Of a DNA stretch of 64,000 nucleotides, positions 60,672 to 64,000 are shown in pieces. The stretch lies in NCBI GenBank assembly GCA_963717985.1, contig CAVQYC010000003.1, positions 372,001 through 436,000 of the forward strand. The letters are read 5' to 3'. This DNA comes from BOG-1155 sp963717985. Lineage in GTDB: Bacteria; Desulfobacterota; Syntrophorhabdia; Syntrophorhabdales; WCHB1-27. Each line of letters opens with the position of its first letter. The stretch's first letter is position 1. A program made the position numbers and the translations under genes. The notes below the pieces were generated by a model. It searched no databases and was not told the origin of the DNA. It was given only the letters and a program-made list of their open reading frames with translations.

Positions 60672-62361
60672 CAGCAATTCCCGCTCATAAAATATCCCTC
60701 CGTTTTATGCCCCATCCTGGGTATTCCCGAAAAGGTTTTTCGCAATGTTGTGTTTGAGGGCGGAAAAGGGGAGAAAAAAGTCGATTGTGAAGCTTGTGAA
60801 GTCTAGACTTTTTTGCTCCTTTATGATATGGTGTGCATTGCCAATGTACATCAAGAAACATCTAGGTTTTATGGGACTGCGCAAGGTCGTTTCGAAGGGG
60901 TTCAACCGCATTCCCGACCATCGGGACGAGGCTGACTACAGGATGCACGACGTCTTCATGGGTGGCCTCGCCATGATGTACTTCCAGGATCCTTCGCTCC
61001 TTCAGTTTGAGGAACATTTTCAGTGTTTGAAGCTTGAGAACAACCTGAAGGCAATGTTCGCTTTCGAATCGATCCCCAGCGATACGCAGATGAGGGATGT
61101 CATGGATGAGATCGATCCGGAGGATCTCAAACCCGTCTTTGGCGAGTTCTTCCGTCTCCTCCAGAGGGGAAAATATCTCGAAGAATACCGGGTGTTCGAC
61201 AGCTACTACCTCTGCGTCGTGGACGGCTCGGAATACTTCGGGTCCGAAAAGGTTCACTGCCCCAGATGCCTCACGCAGGAGATAAAGAAGAAACGGGGGA
61301 CGGCGGTCCGCTACAGCCATCAGATTGTCCAGGCCGCCATCGTCCATCCCAAGAAATCGCAAGTCATCCCTCTTGCCCCTGAAGAGGTAAAGAACGCGGA
61401 CGGCAAGGAAAAGCAGGACTGCGAGACCAATGCGGGGAAGAGGCTCCTCGAAAAGATCAGGCAGTCTCATCCCAGGCTCCCACTCATCATTATCGCCGAC
61501 AGCCTCTACAGCAAGCAGCCGACCATCGAGGCGATCCTGTCCCTCGGCATGCGCTATGTGTTTGTGGCAAAGCCCGACGACCACAAAACGCTCATGGAGT
61601 GGGTGAACGAACAAAGACTTTTGAAAGAAGTAGTCCATATGGAGGCGAAAGACCGCAAGGGGCGCACCCATATCTACGAGTGGGTAAATAACGTTCCACT
61701 CAACGACAACAGCCGTGATGGTCAACTACTTCGAATACTGGATAAAGGATGGGAACAGGATCGCCTATCACAATAGCTGGGTGACCGATTTCTGCGTCGA
61801 CGACGAGAATGTGGAGGAGCTGGTCAGGATAGGAAGGTCCCGCTGGATGATAGAGAACGAGGTCTTCAATACGGTAAAGAACCACGGCTACCACATAGAG
61901 CACAACTACGGCCACGGGAAGAAGAACCTCTCCTTCAACTTCTTCATCCTGAACATGCTCGCCTTCTTCATGCACCAGATCTTCGAACTTACCGACAGCC
62001 TGTACCGGTGGCTTCGAAAGAAGCTGGGAAGCAAGAAAAATCTCTGGGATCACTTTCGCGTTTACTGTCATGCTCTCACTTATCCAAGCTGGGAGACCCT
62101 CCTGCGCTCCATTGCCGAAGACTATGGCTATACGTAACGCTCACAAGACAGCTCCTTTTTTAAGCTCGTGGCAGCCGAATAACGGAAGAGGTGCGCCCCT
62201 GTGAGGTGTCAGCGTCTCTTGATAAGCCCCTTTCTTCCAATCTACTCATCAAAATAACGGAGATAGGCACTATGTGAGTTCCATCGATCAGGCAAACGCG
62301 TAGAGGATAACCGGGATTGGGAAGAAACTGCCGGGGGAAGAGGGCCGACCGGGAATTGCTG
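60672..62361 (+). mobile_element. Insertion sequence, IS4-like, with 12-bp inverted ends and 9-bp target duplication
   Basis: CAGCAATTCCCG (60672-60683) is repeated in exact inverse at 62350-62361, and 14 of the first 15 end bases match. The flanks carry the identical 9 bases AATGTCAAC at 60663-60671 and 62362-62370. The element is 1,690 bp with one transposase gene. The uninterrupted target would be the region before lepA. Perfect ends and duplication point to a recent insertion. IS4-type assignment rests on the DDE transposase and 9-bp duplication. Confidence 0.92.
60745..62137 (+). pseudogene. DDE transposase (IS4-like), frameshifted
   Basis: The first part has VVDGSEYFG and IIADSLYS, each with a catalytic aspartate; the second part has WMIENEVFNTVKNHGY with the catalytic glutamate. 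They lie in two frames joined at about 61714, where one extra base follows NDNS and the frame resumes at VMVNYFEYW. Removing it gives about 463 residues, or about 430 from the in-frame ATG at 60844. No slippery heptamer lies at the junction, so programmed frameshifting is unlikely. The break may be a mutation or an assembly error. Confidence 0.85.
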
Positions 62362-62472
62362 AATGTCAACCGGCCGTCTTTATTTCCGCCCCATTATAGG
62401 GTATCATATTGAATCTTTTTGCCAGAGACATCTTTTATGGCAGATTCCAGCCGCACCGGATAATTACGGTCA

Positions 62473-64000
62473 ATGAAACAGATAAGAAACTTCAGCATCA
62501 TCGCCCATATCGACCATGGTAAATCGACGTTGGCGGACCGCCTTATTCAGCACGCCCATCTGGTGGAGGACCGCCAGTTCAGGGACCAGATCCTGGACAA
62601 TATGGACATCGAGCGAGAGCGGGGGATTACCATAAAGAGCCAGACGATCTGTTTGCCTTATACGAGCAGTGAGGGCGTCGACTTCGATCTCAACCTCATC
62701 GATACCCCCGGCCATGTGGATTTTTCCTACGAGGTATCGCGCGCACTCGCCTCATGCGAAGGGGTCCTCCTCCTCATCGACGCCTCCCAGGGCGTGGAGG
62801 CCCAGACACTTGCGAACCTGTATGCGGCCATGGAGCATAACCTCGCCATCATCCCCGTGATCAACAAAATCGACCTGCCTTCTGCGGACATCGAAAAGGT
62901 GAAGCACGAAATAGATCACGACCTGGGGCTTGATCCCGATGAGGCCGTGCTCTGTTCGGCCAAGGAAGGGACCGGGATAGAAGATATCCTCAAAGCGGTC
63001 GTCACACGGGTCCCTCCTCCCTCGGGCGGCATCGAAAGACCCCTGTCAGCCCTTATATTCGACGCCAGATACGATTCCTTTCGCGGCACTATCGTGAGCT
63101 GCAGGGTATTCGACGGGGTGGTGGCCCCGGGCGATACGATCAGGCTTATGTCAACGGGATCTACCTACAAGGTGGAGGAGGTCGGCATCTTCCACCTGAC
63201 GAGAGAGCCGCAGAAAGAGTTGACCGCGGGCATGGTCGGTTATCTCATCTCGGGCATCAAGACGGTGAGCGACACCAGGATCGGCGACACCATTACCCTG
63301 GAGACGAACCCCGTCGACAAACCCCTGCCCGGTTTCAAGGAAGTGAAGCCCGTCGTCTTTTCGTCGATCTATCCCGTGGCATCGGATGACTACCAGTCCC
63401 TGCTCGAAGCGCTTGAAAAATACAAGCTCAACGACGCATCCCTCACCTACCAGAAGGATTCTTCCGCTGCCCTCGGCCAGGGCTTCCGCTGCGGATACCT
63501 GGGTCTGCTGCACCTGGAGATCGTCCAGGAACGGCTGGAAAGGGAGTTCGACCAGTCTATCGTGATGACCATGCCGAGCGTGCAGTACCGGTTCTACCTG
63601 ACTGACGGGTCTGCCCTCACCGTCGACAACCCCCAGTACTATCCCGATCCCGCGGCAATACAAAAAAGCGAGGAGCCCTTTATCAGGGCGAGCATCCTGA
63701 TCCCGGAACGCTACGTGGGGGTCGTCATGAAGCTCTGCCTGGAGCGACGCGGCGTCAATTCGCACCTTTCGTACCCGACGCCCGGCAGGGTGGAGATCAC
63801 CTTTGACATGCCGCTCGCCGAGGTCGTCTTCGACTTCTACGACAGGCTCAAAAGCATCACTCAGGGCTACGGGTCCTTCGATTACGAGATCACCGACTAC
63901 CGGGAGAGCGAACTCATCAAGCTGGACATCCTCGTCAACAGCGAAAAGGTTGATGCCCTTTCGGTGATCGTCCACAAAGACCGCGCCAGGGAGCGGGCAG
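62473..64000 (+). CDS. lepA: Elongation factor 4 (LepA), 3' end cut by window
   Basis: Some 509 codons are visible of about 600. P-loop AHIDHGKST (about 11-19), RERGITIKS switch I, DTPGHVDFSYE and NKIDLP are present, followed by domains II, III/V and the start of the LepA-specific C-terminal domain (HKDRARER at the edge). It back-translocates stalled ribosomes. The IS lies 111 bases upstream of its ATG and may have displaced or altered its promoter. Confidence 0.96.
   Translation, partial: MKQIRNFSIIAHIDHGKSTLADRLIQHAHLVEDRQFRDQILDNMDIERERGITIKSQTICLPYTSSEGVDFDLNLIDTPGHVDFSYEVSRALASCEGVLLLIDASQGVEAQTLANLYAAMEHNLAIIPVINKIDLPSADIEKVKHEIDHDLGLDPDEAVLCSAKEGTGIEDILKAVVTRVPPPSGGIERPLSALIFDARYDSFRGTIVSCRVFDGVVAPGDTIRLMSTGSTYKVEEVGIFHLTREPQKELTAGMVGYLISGIKTVSDTRIGDTITLETNPVDKPLPGFKEVKPVVFSSIYPVASDDYQSLLEALEKYKLNDASLTYQKDSSAALGQGFRCGYLGLLHLEIVQERLEREFDQSIVMTMPSVQYRFYLTDGSALTVDNPQYYPDPAAIQKSEEPFIRASILIPERYVGVVMKLCLERRGVNSHLSYPTPGRVEITFDMPLAEVVFDFYDRLKSITQGYGSFDYEITDYRESELIKLDILVNSEKVDALSVIVHKDRARERA

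Noticed and set aside
61700..61730. Programmed frameshift in the transposase
   Set aside because: No slippery heptamer or downstream structure at the junction; two other genes show the same one-base insertion pattern.

Overview
The window reads as a gene-dense chromosome segment from a strictly anaerobic diderm (Gram-negative) bacterium, most likely one of the former Deltaproteobacteria and possibly a Syntrophorhabdus-like syntroph. The taxonomic placement is inference. It rests on an outer-membrane gene set (Pal, LapB, an LptM-like lipoprotein), the meso-diaminopimelate pathway, anaerobic oxygen defence (FprA flavodiiron protein, rubrerythrin), the NADH sensor Rex, a complete hydrogenase-maturation set and a branched-chain/aromatic-type Liv transporter. 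Both edges cut genes: comF on the left and lepA on the right.

Layout. 1-10.8 kb is one long minus-strand housekeeping block: rplU-rpmA-obgE-proB-proA-nadD-rsfS-dksA-like-lapB-apgM-comF, preceded by fprA-rubrerythrin and cutA. 10.9-21.8 kb is a plus-strand block: maf-yggS-argH-(lptM/FN3 fusion)-lysA-dapF-dapA-dapB-rex-MFS-CNT nucleoside transporter. It covers arginine and lysine/peptidoglycan precursor synthesis and then a redox regulator with an unusual promoter. 21.9-27 kb is an accessory stretch with an unknown protein, a lipoprotein-type cardiolipin synthase, a small lipoprotein, a DUF4038 glycosidase-like lipoprotein and a heme-binding DUF3365 protein. 27.9-34.1 kb is hypABFCDE plus a YbgC-type thioesterase, with no hydrogenase structural genes nearby. 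34.2-37.9 kb holds dedA, recR-ybaB-dnaX, the SRP RNA and tRNA-Ser(GGA).

38.1-38.75 kb is the most unusual stretch. Two consecutive transcription-attenuator modules each have a short leader peptide (one with YYYCCCC, one with RYYRYYYRRR), an antiterminator option that overlaps the end of the leader ORF, and an intrinsic terminator. They precede what looks like a deletion scar joining the first codons of an acyl-CoA-synthetase-like gene to the tail of another gene. A small membrane protein and an MFS transporter follow. 40.4-44.9 kb is a complete livKHMGF operon. 45-51.3 kb carries serA, hisS, glnS and a KamA-family radical SAM enzyme. 51.5-55.8 kb carries pal, a Pro/Ala-rich lipoprotein, a PfkB kinase and a lemA-TPM-TPM cluster. 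55.8-62.4 kb is accessory: dispersed repeats, an AT-richer LuxR regulator, a lipoprotein amidase, a flavodoxin/ferredoxin protein, and an insertion sequence with intact 12-bp inverted termini and a perfect 9-bp target duplication just upstream of lepA.

Three genes (proA, rubrerythrin, the transposase) are each interrupted by what reads as a single extra base, so either the assembly has indels or several genes are decaying. Four kinds of dispersed or palindromic intergenic repeat occur, three of them as pairs within this window.
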